Origin: Caenorhabditis remanei
Taxonomy: Eukaryota; Nematoda; Chromadorea; Rhabditida; Rhabditidae
DNA length: 64,000 bases
Assembly: GCF_010183535.1 (NCBI RefSeq)
Contig: NC_071331.1
Span: forward strand, 2,356,001 to 2,420,000
Direction of reading: 5' to 3'
Position numbers and translations under genes: made by a program. Position 1 is the stretch's first letter, and every line of letters begins with the position of its first letter. Positions 35,605 to 49,500 of this stretch are shown in pieces. The notes below the pieces were generated by a model, which worked only from the letters and a program-made list of their open reading frames with translations, did no database searches and was not told where the DNA came from.

Positions 35605-36733
35605 AAACTTCTTTGACATAGTTTTGATAGGATATCCATGAAATAGTGTATGCTTTTCTTTTTTTCATTTACTTCCGTTGTTTTTACTTTTTTTTATTTG
35701 TCGGAGTGTAAACAATGTATATATTTGTACTAATTTCCAAGAAGAATTAAGATTGTCTGATATTTATACTGCCCGGATAAAATATTTGTGTGAAACGGAA
35801 ACTCGATATTACCGGTTTGATTTTATTTCAGCAAAGTATTCATTTATATCGTGTGGAACAAAAATCAAACTGGAAGTGTTAGATATTCAACAAATCTGAC
35901 TAATCTGACGGTGGAAGGTTTAGCTGAGATGTCAAAATTCACTACGTGCAGATTAAACCGATTATACAAAACTGTGTGACAACAAAAATGTTCATTTGTG
36001 TGGCCTCTCGGAAACAGATAATTTTTGAGAACAGCTTTTTTTCAAGTCTTTTAAGCTCAGCTCTTAGTTCGGATTTGATGATTGTTTCTAAATAAAAACT
36101 ATTTGAAGCGATGAGTTTTGTGTTCGTTATCCTTGTTTGGCTGTTCAGGGCCCTTCTTATCAATATGCTAAGTGTTTTTTTGTTGTTTTTGTAATTGAAT
36201 TTTTTTGTGTCTTCGAATGCCCAGGTTTTCAAGATTCTGTCAGTCCCACCTACACTGGCGGATGAAATTTTTTAGATTCTCTTCAATTTTCTGTCTCATC
36301 CCTTAATGTTTTTAAATCCACTCTCACTGAATTAATAGTTTAACATCAAAGTCATTTTTCAAAATAATTATTCCGAAACAGTAATTTTATGTTTTAATAA
36401 TTGTTTTCTGTCTCCTTATGTCTGGAGTTTCGATGTGCCAACTTTAAACAGTCAGACATGGTCGCGAGGAAACACCGTAAAAAATAAACTATAATACATA
36501 CATTAAATAACGCATGAACTAATTTTGTTTTCAACCGTGTCTGAATGAGCACTTCTTGAAACAGTCTGTGTATTTTTTAAGCCCAATACCTTCATGGCCG
36601 TGGGAAGACTTGTAACAGAAGGGCAGTTGAATAGGGTGTCCAAAATGTTGAAGAATATTTGAAGTTCTTTGTGAATCTATTTTTTGTTGAAATTTAAATA
36701 AAATGCTTAAGAGAATGGGTAATTTTCGAACTG

Positions 36734-36878
36734 CTATCAGCTCAGCACAGTTCTTACTACTGCGCTCCACCGAAATGGCCTTGAGAAATGTCTCTTTTTC
36801 TCTAAGTCTCTCAATTTCGCACACAATTTCCTTCGGTTTCGGTAAAACGCGGTTGTAAGAAGTGTGCCGCGCTAATAG
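36734..36878. mobile_element. 145-bp TIR MITE, complete copy 1
   Basis: The ends CTATCAGCTCAGCACAG and (reversed) CTATTAGCGCGGCACAC are imperfect inverted repeats of about 40 bp reaching to ACCGAAA/TTTCGGT. The middle carries TCTCTCAATTTCGCACAC. It has no coding capacity. A target-site duplication is not evident. Confidence 0.65.
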
Positions 36879-38575
36879 AATGATAAAATATTTTCAAAGC
36901 AGAAATTTTTTTAAAAATTTTTCAAAAATTGTTGGGTGTCTGATTGTCATGTCTGTCAAACCAAACGAATCAAACCCAATGTCATTAACGGACAACAAAA
37001 CTGTACCTGGAAGCAACCGCTTTGAAACCGCATTTTCCTGTTTTTATCCTGTTCTGTTCCTGTATATTCGGATGTCCACTGAACCTATTTTTACGTAACA
37101 TTTGTAAGTAAAAAATCAAATGGAGCGCTACTATTACGGGAGATCTGAATTGTTACTTGATAAAACATATCTGAAACAGTGATTCATGTGTTTGAAAAAT
37201 ATTAAGTTTTTGTTTTGAAATGTCCGTATGTCGGCTAGCTGTCGAACGTTTGTTATTATGTCATCAATAAAATTTCATGTGTTAGAAGAGCTTAGTTTTT
37301 TGTTCTGTCGCTCCAGTTGTTCAGGTAGTTTCAAGCTGGAATTTATAGAGAAATGAAAGTTTTTTTTTTTACTTTTTTCCTTGCCGCAAAAAATCTTATT
37401 GAAGACCAGTCTGATAGAAAACAGGTCCACGGCTTGAGTATTGTTCAGAACGCTAAATATATTTTATTTTATTCCCAAAACGCTCGAATTAAATGAATGA
37501 AATATTTTGCGTGTAATGAAATATTTTGCATGTGTTTTATGTTGTTCCAGTAACTGTTATTTTCATTCGGATGTATGCGTGCTGGTTTACGAGAAACCTT
37601 AACAGTTTCTTATCAAAATGAATCAAAAACGGCGTTAATATTCTTTTAACTAACAGTCAAGTCCTGATGTTTCGAATTCAAATATAAAAGGAAACTACTA
37701 CTGTAATGATATTTCTGAAAATGTATACAGATATGGTGAAAGCGAGGAAAATTGTCTTCCGAAATTGTAGAATGTCTCAGAAACAATTTGAAACCTTCGG
37801 TCTTAAAACAGTTTTTTCTTGAGCAAGTGATTTAGAAAATGTCTGAAATTAAGTAATCAAACAACTACTATCAATCATTAAACTTGATAACGTAGGTAGG
37901 AAACAGTTTTGAAAATTATCGTTTCTGCAATCCTCACTTTCAAAATGCTTATTTGTCTCAGAAATCATATGGGTATTATTCTAAGTAGAAAATTCACAGA
38001 ACAGCTAGTTTGAATTTGACCGTTGTGTCCGGATTTTGATAGATAGTCATGAGAGTTTTATTACTTTTACAGAAAATGTAAGACAAGCTATTTTCGGAAG
38101 GAATCATTAATTGTTCTAATCACGAATGTGTTTCTTATAAGACACTTGTGGAACATTATTTAACTTTCCGTAAAATTGTTGTTGCGTGTTAGTCATCTTG
38201 TCCAATTGTCCTTACTCTAAGTCGAAGAGTCTGCAAAAAATATGGTAAAACATCCTAGACGTCTCTAAATAAACAAGACGGTAAGTCATTTTAATGTTAA
38301 TCAACAAAAAACATTGTTAATTGAATAATAAGATAATCAAAATGTAAATCAACCATCTGAAACAGAAAGAGCTCATTATGTACTTTTTCAGTGTCGGCTC
38401 AACTTTTGATCGTTGAATTTTTCGAAACTGGTAGCTATCCATTCCTAGAAAACAAAAAAATTAATTGTTCCAGACGAAGCTTTTGAGAGAATAACTGTTT
38501 CATATTGAACACAAATATATGTTTTATTTGAAACCGGGAAGTTCCAAGCGTAGTTTTCCAAAATAACTGTGTCAG

Positions 38576-38720
38576 CTATTAGCTCGGCACAGTTCTCGCA
38601 ACTGTGCTCCACCGAAATTCCCTTGAAAAATATCGCTTTTTCTCTGAGTCTCTCAATTTCGCACACAATTTTCTTCGGTTTCGGTAAAACGCGGTTGTAA
38701 GAAGTGTGCCGCGCTAATAG
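38576..38720. mobile_element. 145-bp TIR MITE, complete copy 2
   Basis: This copy has the same length and layout as the element at 36734, with better-matched ends (CTATTAGCTCGGCAC / GTGCCGCGCTAATAG). The B1 paralog near 10430 lacks the element. The roughly 55 bp to its right also match the right flank of copy 1, which suggests a local copying event rather than clean transposition. Confidence 0.65.
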
Positions 38721-40947
38721 AATGATAATATGTTTTCAGAGCAGAAATTTTTAAAAACTTTTCAAAAATTGTTGGGAATCACGTTAAAGATTTCACAAAA
38801 TTCAAAATAGTATTTCCACGAACTGTTAGTTTTTTTAGTTTCGAGAGCTGGATATTATTCAGGCATTATTTTTCAAGATGATTATTTTATAATCGGTCAA
38901 ATCATTAGATAAATACGAATAGAGTTCTTTCTAAAAGTGAAAATATTTTTGTGAATTGAAAACTTAATCGTAATCAAGCAGGTCAAATAAACTACAACAT
39001 ATTCGATTGTTTTTACGGTTAATAGGATCAGTGACTCGTGATAGAGTAGTATTTTGCATATCCTTATTTAACAGAGGTATCAGTTGAACACAACAAAAAT
39101 CATATATAACTTTTTAGACACGAATGAAACCGTGCATTTTTATTTTGAGTTCCACCAAACCTTCACAAATTAATATTGATCTTCGTCTTTTCTGAACTTG
39201 ATTGAAAAATCGATTGATTATGTATTTAGGATTCGCAGAGACTCGAATTAAACCTTTGAAAAAAAACCGTTATTTTGATTGTGAATACGAAGAACAAGTA
39301 TAGACCGAAATTAGTAATTCTATTTGAGCATCTTTAAAGTTTATGATAATTATGAAACTGTAAGAAAACAACTAACAAACTAACGATGAAAATAATTAAC
39401 TGAAAGAAGAAAATGTTTCGAAACAGAGATTAGTAAAAATTCGTTATTATTAAAAGCTGTTGCGCCAATTCAAAACAAGAGCATAATTTAGGATTCTTGT
39501 CAGACTGTCAATGCTCGATTAAGGATACCACAAATTTATATTCTAGCAGATGTCGAATTAATAGATCTGAAAAAAAGTATGCTTTGTTACAATCGTGAAA
39601 CAGTCATCATTAATTTAATCAGAAAGAGAAGATCTCTAATCTTTTCTGTTTCAATAATTAGTCAAAGAAAATATGTATGTTTCATCATTACTTTGATGAA
39701 CGGAGCTATTTTTGCTACTTGATGTTTTCGGGCATGATCGCTTTGGGTTGGAAATGGGCGTGACCTGAAACCTAATATCCAAAAAGCAATTGTTTCGATA
39801 ATAGTAAGTCACCGAATTCCCGGTTCCGAAATTGCCAATGTTGATGTGTAACTCAATACCATGTTTAAGCAACCAAAACTGATTTTCCGATGCATAAATT
39901 TCTGATATCAAAAACTAGAAACAGACAGAAATATTTTCTTGGTGAAATTTTTCGTCAGGAGCTGTACTAATAGTTTTTGAAATTCTTGACTTTTTAATGA
40001 AAGTTACAAACAGTAACAGTTATGTTATAAAAAGTCAGTGTTCACAATTTTTCAAACGGTTTAATTATCACTTCAGAAAATTGATCAAAGTTCACAGTCG
40101 ACTCAAACAGAAACCCACTTGGCATCATAAATTATTGTTCGCATATAAGTAACAGTTTTACTTTTCTTTTGAGCGCTTTCAGAATCCAAAAGAGTCCTAA
40201 ATTGATTAAATTTATATTTTTATAGATTCAGACGATAGTTTTACAAGGTCTGAATGTGTATTCGGATATCAAATTTGTTCCAAGCGTTAATTTTTCATTA
40301 TAAAAACTTTATGTTTCGTAGAAAAGTTTTAATAAAAATTCATTCAAACTTTTGTTGTTGGGTTGACCACGATAATTTGTAATTATTTTAAGTAAAATTT
40401 TGTTTTCGTCGGAAATAAATTTTGCATATCATCGCGGAACAAGCAGTGTTTTAATCTCAAATTCGATTTATATAGTCGTGCATAGAAGCAGGGACATATG
40501 AGCCTATATTTTTAATTCAGTTCAGTACATATTCCAAATAGTGTGAACTGAAACATGATAACAATAAAAAATGTAAGTTTGTCAACATCCCGGAAAAAAT
40601 TACTGTTGTGTAACCGAAATACATAATTTGTGTTTTGTGTTCATAACAGTACTGCGCCCATAGCACAAAAGTCTGAAGCTTTCGTTATATTTCATTTGCC
40701 AATAATCAGAACTATAATTCGAAAATCCAACAAATTTTCATGCTGGGTTGATAGATCTCCACTTTTTTCTGTTAAAAAATGGGTAGAAAAGACCTTAACA
40801 ATTTCTATAATTGCATTCATATTTAGGATAATCGTGCTGTGATTACGGTTCTACCAACAGCAATTAAAAATTAATCTTCACTTAAGTAAGTGATGTTACA
40901 GTAAAGATGAATAGTCACTAAAAACTCATGATTTAGTTTCCGATCTG

Positions 40948-43900
40948 TGAACTACTTTATATAAGAGTAACAAATCCATTGAATTCCTGTATATCAGGAA
41001 TTCATAATAATTGATGTATTCCATTGAGGTACTTTATGACTATTAAATAATAAGTGTAAAATTCTACTGAATATGATGAAAAATAACTTTTTGAATAATA
41101 GGCTGTTGAATTATCATCAAATTCAAATTACCTTATTTCCGTAAAGAAAACTTTGCACTGAAGTTTTGATAATGTAACTTTTGATATCACACTTTTACTT
41201 CTTCAAATAAATATTAATATCCAACTGTATACATATAATATTTTGGCAACACCGCTCTCTCACTGAAGTTATGAATCATAATGTAACTTTTGATATCCCA
41301 GTCTAAAACAGTAGAACAAAGTGCGAGAGTATTTTCTCTAGTCATACAAATTTAGTGACTACTATGCTGTGCTGATTGTTTCAGTCCACGGACAAAATGC
41401 AAGGAAATTTTTAGTGCGATAACGTGTGAGACTCATGGTCGAGATGAAACAGGAACTTTTATTTTTTCCTTTTTATTATTCCAATTTTTAACACACAGTT
41501 TGGTATCTACAGTACGGAAAGGACTTGTTTATAAAAATTGATAAAGTAGTCGAATGAATAGGCGATTGAGTAACTTTTTAAACCTAGTCTTTGAAACAGA
41601 TGACCAGTATGTTGATTGACGCTTATATGTATTTATCTTTTTGTGATTATCTTTTCTTTGCATTCCTCATTTTTGTTAACGGTTTGTGGGAAAAACAACT
41701 TTTAAAGTCAAAATACAAAAGTCGAGTAAAAATTTGTCTTTCTGAAACTGAAATTTAGTTGATTCCGGACAAATTTATTTCTGTTTTCGGGATTCTTCTT
41801 TTATATGGATATGCTCGCAACAATGATTAGTTTGTATTTGCGTGACGTTTCATATATATTTTGATGGTGTGAAGAGGAGTTGAATCTAGTTTGATTTCTG
41901 CGTTTTTGTAAAAACTTGACTAGCTCAGAAAATCTGCGCTTCACCGAAACACGCTTGAAAAATCACTATTTTCCTCTGTGTCTCTCAATTTTGCACACAA
42001 TTTTTTTTCGATTTCGGTAGTGCGCGTTTGTAGGAATTGTGCCGAGCCAATAGCAGTCAACTTGATGATCTATCAGATGAAATTGTTTTCTGTATCAGAT
42101 GAAATTTTTCCAAAACAGTATCTTTCGTATTCAGTGGAAAAATTCACTGTGTGTGCTTCCAGACATCAATACCGCTTTTACGTTGTTTTTATGGCAGAAT
42201 GCTTTTCTAATGCCGTTTTGGACAGCAACATAACTACTGGGAGCGCAATTGCAAACGTGTCGATACTCTTTTATAGTCTTTTAAGGTAGAGCAAAAAATA
42301 TGCATGTTTGATATATATAATTTTGTATGAACGATAGATATATAATTTTGTATGAACGATAGAAAATTTGTACCTATTTTATTTAGACTATCGAATTGAC
42401 AGGCAAGAATCGTGAAAAAACAAGTTTCTAAAAAATCGAACGTTTCACAATATACACCAAATAGTGAAAGTGTACTGTTTCTGAACGGTGTTTTCGAGAG
42501 AAATAGCACTTACGCGTTATTTAATCAAGACTCCTGGTGTGCAAAAAAGACTGCCCGTAATCATTCGGGAGACATAGGTACAAATTTTCTATCGTTCATA
42601 CAAAATTATATATCTATCGTTCATACAAAATTATATATATCAAACATGCATATTTTTTGCTCTACCTTAAAAGACTATAAAAGAGTATCGACACGTTTGC
42701 AATTGCGCTCCCAGTAGTTATGTTGCTGTCCAAAACGGCATTAGAAAAGCATTCTGCCATAAAAACAACGTAAAAGCGGTATTGATGTCTGGAAGCACAC
42801 ACAGTGAATTTTTCCACTGAATACGAAAGATACTGTTTTGGAAAAATTTCATCTGATACAGAAAACAATTTCATCTGATAGATCATCAAGTTGACTGCTA
42901 TTGGCTCGGCACAATTCCTACAAACGCGCACTACCGAAATCGAAAAAAAATTGTGTGCAAAATTGAGAGACACAGAGGAAAATAGTGATTTTTCAAGCGT
43001 GTTTCGGTGAAGCGCAGATTTTCTGAGCTAGTCAAGTTTTTACAAAAACGCAGAAATCAAACTAGATTCAACTCCTCTTCACACCATCAAAATATATATG
43101 AAACGTCACGCAAATACATACTAATCATTGTTGCGAGCATATTCATATAAAAGAAGAATCCCGGAAACAGAAATAAATTTGTCCGGAATCAACTAAATTT
43201 CAGTTTCAGAAAGACAAATTTTTACTCGACTTTTGTATTTTGACTTTAAAAGTTGTTTTTCCCACAAACCGTTAACAAAAATGAGGAATGCAAAGAAAAG
43301 ATAATCACAAAAAGATAAATACATATAAGCGTCAATCAACATACTGGTCATCTGTTTCAAAGACTAGGTTTAAAAAGTTACTCAATCGCCTATTCATTCG
43401 ACTACTTTATCAATTTTTATAAACAAGTCCTTTCCGTACTGTAGATACCAAACTGTGTGTTAAAAATTGGAATAATAAAAAGGAAAAAATAAAAGTTCCT
43501 GTTTCATCTCGACCATGAGTCTCACACGTTATCGCACTAAAAATTACCTTGCATTTTGTCCGTGGACTGAAACAATCAGCACAGCATAGTAGTCACTAAA
43601 TTTGTATGACTAGAGAAAATACTCTCGCACTTTGTTCTACTGTTTTAGACTGGGATATCAAAAGTTACATTATGATTCATAACTTCAGTGAGAGAGCGGT
43701 GTTGCCAAAATATTATATGTATACAGTTGGATATTAATATTTATTTGAAGAAGTAAAAGTGTGATATCAAAAGTTACATTATCAAAACTTCAGTGCAAAG
43801 TTTTCTTTACGGAAATAAGGTAATTTGAATTTGATGATAATTCAACAGCCTATTATTCAAAAAGTTATTTTTCATCATATTCAGTAGAATTTTACACTTA

Positions 43901-44003
43901 TTATTTAATAGTCATAAAGTACCTCAATGGAATACATCAATTATTATGAATTCCTGATATACAGGAATTCAATGGATTTGTTACTCTTATATAAAGTAGT
44001 TCA
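40948..44003. repeat. long near-perfect palindrome (inverted duplication)
   Basis: Arms 40948-42378 and 42573-44003 are inverted copies of about 1430 bp around a 195-bp spacer. A 103-aa frame at 41978-42289 is repeated with no change on the other strand at 42662-42973, so the arms are nearly identical and the event is recent. The left arm is continuous with block B2, so the right arm is the added piece. It turns two minus-strand cores (41445, 41592) into plus-strand cores (43499, 43352). Transcription through it would give a long hairpin RNA. The spacer (42379-42572) has no recognisable gene. Confidence 0.9.
41931..42053. mobile_element. 145-bp TIR MITE family, diverged copy at the palindrome core
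   Basis: The segment runs from TAGCTCAG to GCCGAGCCAATAG and has the family's inner CTCTCAATTTTGCACAC. The outermost left bases are lost. A mirror copy lies at about 42898-43020 in the right arm. The paralogy of B2 with B1 ends exactly at its left edge, so this element marks the breakpoint. Confidence 0.5.
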
Positions 44004-44670
44004 ACTGTTAAAATACTACCAATAAAACGGCACTACTGAACAGAATTCTAAAAAGTTACAGTTTCAATGATATCTGAAAATTTGACTTCTGGAAGAAATA
44101 CGCTTCCTCATTTTCGGTGTTCTCTCTTCCGTCTTCCACGTTTCCGAAAATCCGTGCATAACTTTTTCTTTTTTCTGCTATTCCGCGGATTTTTACACAT
44201 AATTCTACAATCCTAATGTGATTTTCAACTAAAAACATTAGGAAACCGACCTATTTCAAAAATGATAATTTGGAAACCATGATTTTGTTTATTAAAAATG
44301 GATAGCGGTCTTTTCTAAGTTTAAAATTGAATGAACAAGGTAATGAAGTATCAAAAGTATTAACGGATGTTCCAAAACGGTAACTTTTGAGTTTCTGTTT
44401 TCAATGCATTCTTAGAAACGAACTGTGACTGTGTATTTGTTGTTTTGAGCGTAACAAATTAAACCAAAAATCTGTTTCTCAAATCAACATTTTTGCGTTT
44501 CTTGTTGTTCATACATGTTGTGTCCATCGCCGGATAGTGAGAGGAGCGAGGGACAACAGAAGTTTGCAGCAGTCTTTTTTAGAAGACTGAATAAAAGGGG
44601 GAACACAATAAAAATGACGTAGATGACACGGGTGACGAGAATAGAGAATAGATAATAGCGAATAGGGAAT

Positions 44671-45047
44671 CAGACTTGTCACGGGCCGGGCCGGGCCGGG
44701 CCAAAATCAGGAAAAATCTCGGCCTGGCCCGGCTCGGCCCGTTTTGAAGCATTTTTTCAAAACATTTTTTGTTTTTCAACATTTTTTGGAAATTTTTGGA
44801 AATTTTTTGAACTTTTTTGAAAAAAAGTATAGTTTTCGAATAAACATTTAAAATTGAATCAAAATGTGAATATGTATGATAATTTAAGCATTTTTACGAA
44901 AAATTTCAAAAAAAAAATTGGTAAAAATGGGTACCCATTTTTGAATCCGGGCCGACCGGGCCGGGCCGGGCCAAGAGAAATTTCGGCCCGGCCCGGTCAA
45001 GAAAAATCTCGGCCCGGCCCGGGCCGGCCCGATTTTTGACAAGTCTG
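44671..45047. mobile_element. hAT-like foldback MITE, GC-rich family, copy 2
   Basis: The ends CAGACTTGTCA...TGACAAGTCTG frame arms with GGGCCGGGCC repeats and an AT-rich middle, 377 bp in all. A perfect 8-bp target-site duplication, TAGGGAAT, lies at 44663-44670 and 45048-45055. The middle differs strongly from the copy at 18208, so the family is held together by its ends and its length. Confidence 0.85.
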
Positions 45048-45227
45048 TAGGGAATAGGAAGAGTCAGGGGATAGAAAGAAACTTTGCGAAACTGACAGTG
45101 TGCTTAAATCAAATACACAAATTGTTATTTCTCAATCAAACATACCTATCTGAAACAGTGAAATCCAAGAATTTGATATTGTCTTTATGCGATTACTGAT
45201 GTTCTGTTTTTTCATATTCTTGTCGAT

Positions 45228-45248
45228 TAATTTTCGTTTAATACCTGA
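45228..45248 (-). ncRNA. predicted 21U-RNA
   Basis: The exact core is at 45281-45288. CATT ends 33 nt downstream on the minus strand at 45248, within GACATT. This is one of the best-looking units, with a T-rich stretch next to the core and a 130-bp distance to the next exact core at 45151. Confidence 0.4.
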
Positions 45249-46595
45249 ATGTCAACATCTTTCGCTTGATGATAGGTTTCTGAAACAGTACATCGTATTG
45301 TTTTTGCGCACTTGTCAAGTATTTCAAATTTGTCCAGTAATTTCGAAATGCGCTCTCAAAATTAGCACCCTCAATTCATTGCAAAAATGTCTTGTGAATT
45401 TTTGAATTGAAATAAAATTTTCGTGAAACACTACTTTTGTTTGATTATGGGTTTTCTGATAACATTATATCGTCAAATCAGATTAGTAGATCTCACAAGA
45501 AACAATAATGTAACAGTAGATTCTAGTTCTTTTTTTCATTTGGACTGTCCAAACCCCGGAAATGATCTACTCAAGAATGGCTGACAATTAACTCGGCCTA
45601 CAAAGTTTTATTTCAGATCCGAAATATACGAAACCTTTCAAAAACAGTACATGTTGGTGTCACGTGTCTACACGTATATCTGTTTGTCTGTCCGGAAGTC
45701 GGCATACTTGTAAAATTTTCTTTTTTCTCACCAAAGTGTGATGATCGGTTTTCGTCATTGAAATTCCGGTATCAGTGGTACTCGGAACAGTAATTATTGA
45801 TTACAACTAACTTTCATTGCCAATTTTCAAATCGTTAATGGTTAACAAAATTAAGAAACAGTAAAAATTTTTGTAATTTTTCAGCTTCGCCGTTTCAGCT
45901 TTCGTATCTCTTTCTGAATGAAAATTTTCAACAAATTTTGCGAAATTATTGTTTTAATTGCCTGGAAAGATCATAAATCGCATAAAAAAAGTTTATGAAA
46001 CAGTTTTGAGCAAATTCCTTCAATAAATCGAAGTAAGAGGTAGCTTAAATTGAATTTTCTATAGCACCTATGTAGCATCTCTGATAGGATTATTGTTCTA
46101 ATCATATCACTATTCCTAAAATAAATTTTGTGGAACAATAACAGTAATTCTCTCGTTATACCCTTTTGTATGTCTGTCTGTGTGCTCGAATTTCCAAATG
46201 TCTGTTCATTGTATTTTGAAGAGTCATCTGTCCTGGCATCATGGAATGCAATTTTTAAAGCCAAAGAGGAAAATATTATTTCGTAAAACAACCACTTAAG
46301 AATAACACAAGGTGGAAACAGTAAAACACATACAGGGAGAATCTGTGTGTCCGGGTGTCTCGATGTCCAACAGATTCCCCTGGTACAAGATAGTGAACTG
46401 GTAGCATAAGAACACAAATAACAACGAGGTATACTGTTGGATGAACAATTTACTGAATAAACTGAAATTTTAGTATTTTGTTCCTTACCTATCTGTCTGT
46501 ATATCCGTGTTGCCGGATGTCCAGATTGCACTGCCCCGATGGGTAGGTCAGTTAGGACAGTTGCATTTGGGTACAGAATTGATTCCAATTATCAA

Positions 46596-49500
46596 CTTTC
46601 TCAATGTGAGATCTATGGAACAGTAATATCCGGCTCAGCATTTGGCTTTTCTGTGAGATGCTTGTGTGTCCGGATGTCTTTGTATACCTAACAATTTTCC
46701 GCGAACAAGATTGTCTGAGAGAAATGATCTTATTGTTATATTGTTACTGATACGTAATCGGTCAGTTTGAATACTTTTAGAAACACATAATTTTGGTCCG
46801 TTTGTTCAGATATCCTTTACTTTTATTTTCCTCTTCTATTGCATCTTGGTTACCCAATATCATAATTTTTGAACAATATATTTTTGTGATTTGAAAACGT
46901 TGAAACTATATTTGAGCAATTTTTAAAGTTAATTGTTTCCAGATAAGGAATTCTTGAAATATTGGGTTTCCAGACTTGGTGTGTCTGTCTGTGTGTCCGT
47001 TTTTGTTATAATTCTGTGCTTTTGATGAACAATTAAAAATAAGAAAAGATTACCAACATAACATCTCATACCCAATAAAACATTTCTAAAACAGGCCATT
47101 TTATAAATTTTTTTTGACACTTTTTGTTTCTAGCCATATGGATTTCATAAAAAGTTTGTTTCAGTTACTACGGAAGAAAGTGTCCCTGTTCGGCAGTCTC
47201 ATTAAAGATATCATATTTTTCGTGTCTCCAAAATGAAACAATTCCGAAACAGGAACCTTTGTTCGTCAGTGTATATGTGCGTTCTGATTCAAATTTTGAT
47301 ACACATTTGTTAGTCTGTTCATTGATTAGTTCATAGAACCTTTCCGTATCTCAATCAATACTGAAGAAGCATTATCAGGAGTGGTGGATGTTTCTGAACA
47401 AAACTATTTGAAACATTATTTTTCCATTTTCCATAAACAAGTGAGTAATGTTCGGTATTGGGATGTATGGACGTCTGTTACTCTAAGAGCACGGAACAAA
47501 AAGAAAATCTAGAAATGGAAGAAAATTGAATCGTGAAACCGAAAATTTTCAAGATACTGATCTTTTTTTGCCCAAGTAATAATAGACAGGTGTCTGGAAG
47601 ACAGTTGGCCGCACCCGTTTATTGTTATTTTAAAAGTTAGAAAACTCCTCGGACTAGCCTGATACCACAATTATTCTTGAATAAGAGATTTATGAAACCG
47701 GAAACCGTTATTGTTCTTTCATTCCGTTTTTCGGAAATCTTTAATATATATATATATATATACATATGCGTTCAGTACTACTCCCAATGTCAAATGCCAG
47801 AATAGATGTATGGCATACCAATTTTGAAACTGCAATTTTTTCATTTCTGAGTTAAAACTGTGTGTCATGGTAATACTTATTGTCGCATCAAATAGATTTA
47901 TAATGGATCATACAAATCAAAAGTAGAGCTCCATTTTTGTAGTTTACAACTTTTTTGTACGGACACTCCCTAGTAAGTTATATATCGTCGAAGTAATTTC
48001 TCCCTCCAATCGACTCTTTTTTTTCTAAGTTCCAAATTTGTGCACGCCTGTCTGTCATGAACTTTCTGAAAATACCTAATTTTTCGTGCCATAAATTCGG
48101 AAATACTCAATTGAATGCAGGTAATAAGTTCGTGAAACAGATTCTATTTAAAATCCAAATATCAAATCTTCTGTTTCCAATAATGGTTAATAGTCTTTAC
48201 CTATCAGCATTTAACTCATTATTTCTGAATGAAACGATAACCGGGTATTCTGAAGAGTCCATGTTCATTCAGAAATCTAAATCCTTCTGCCAGTTCAGTA
48301 TACACACTGTGGGACACTACAGCCATAAAAGACCGAAATGGTACTAAAATTTTCATAACTTATTCAGAACTGGTTCATATCTTAAAAGTAGTGTTATTAA
48401 TATTAGCAATATTGTCAAATTATATTGGTAATACAGAAGTAACATATCGGAAACTGGAACTTTAAATTTTTCAAGTGTGTTTTATTAACCGCATATCTCT
48501 GTTCCTGAAAGACGCCATATCTGATTTGTTTTTTTTTATAATTAGTAAAGTGCTTACTGGTAATTGAGTGCACCACATAACTGAAATTTATAAAAATTCT
48601 TAATGAAACGTCATTGTAACACTAAAATCCGTATATTATGTACATATGTCTGTCGTTTTGTCCAAACGTTAGCGATAACAATTTGGTAAAAAACTAGGCT
48701 AATTTGGAGCACTTATTGAACAGTAACTTTATGAATTTTTTTGATAGTCTGTGTAACCAGAAAGACAGAATCATCCAAATTCAAATGGCATTCTTAAAGA
48801 ATCCAACTGTGAATTTTTGACTTTCTCTGTTGCCTACCTGGGTGATCCAAATTGCCAAAAACTTCTGTGACAGTGAATAATCCGCTTTGGAAACAGTGAA
48901 ATCGAACTATTTCTTGTTTTCCATGATGTTCGAACTCATAAGCCTGAAGGGAATAAAAAATCTACAATCACGAACATTTTGGAACACTTTGAAACTGTAG
49001 ACTAAAAATTATTCTTGGACTGACAAGTGAGTGGCATTCAGCTAGCCAACAAATAAAAAATTCACTGAAATAGTGAACGTTAGGAAAATTATATTCATTG
49101 AAAATACCAGTTTTTTGAGCATATTAGTAATCCAGGATCCTGGATATTCGAATTATTTTCATTGGATGTGTACACGTCTTATTTTTATTGGAAACGTTTC
49201 TAATGTGTACTGTGTCTTCCGAATGATTACGGGCGGTCTTCTATTCACACCGAGAGGATCAAACTGACAGTGTGATGTTTATCTCCTCTTCAGCGAATTG
49301 TGAAACGTTGTATTTTTCTAAACTTGTTTTTTTTCACGAATCTTGCCTGTCAGTGCATTCGAGGGGATCTAAACAAGAGATGCTCGGAATGCAATTTCCG
49401 GAAACGCGAACGACGGAAGGGGATTTGCAACGGGAAAAAACAGAAAGCGTATTACCTTCAGAAGTCAAAATTTCAAATTTCTTTTAAACAGAAACTTTTA

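Larger units (their letters stand above)
35605..41930. repeat. piRNA promoter array, block B2
   Basis: This is a direct duplicate of B1 (7360-13560) with scattered indels. Exact minus-strand cores are at 36557, 37172, 38358, 39596, 41445 and 41592, and plus-strand cores at 38495 and 39646. Two complete 145-bp MITEs (36734, 38576) are present. The second, together with about 55 bp beyond it, appears to be a copy of the first with its right flank, because the B1 paralog lacks it. Paralogy with B1 stops at about 41930, where B1 reads CTTGACTGGCAG. Confidence 0.7.
44004..46595 (-). repeat. piRNA promoter array segment
   Basis: No protein gene is seen. The first 100 bp (about 44007-44110) match A1 3085-3190 in inverted orientation. 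Exact minus-strand cores follow at 45151, 45281 and 45996, with AAAAACAG near 45640 and AGAAACAG near 45855. A 205-aa minus-strand frame at 45971-46588 runs across several units and one exact core, and is taken as chance. A hAT-like MITE interrupts at 44671-45047. Confidence 0.65.

Noticed and set aside
41978..42289. 103-aa ORF with an identical partner on the other strand at 42662-42973
   Set aside because: The two are the two arms of the palindrome. The frame starts inside a MITE and has no recognisable domain.
45971..46588. 205-aa minus-strand ORF, the longest outside the transposon island
   Set aside because: It runs through several piRNA-type units and over an exact promoter core at 45996. 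Its residues are translations of the array words (for example RHPDTQ from GGATGTC), it has no domain, and no matching frame of that length is listed for the related array blocks.
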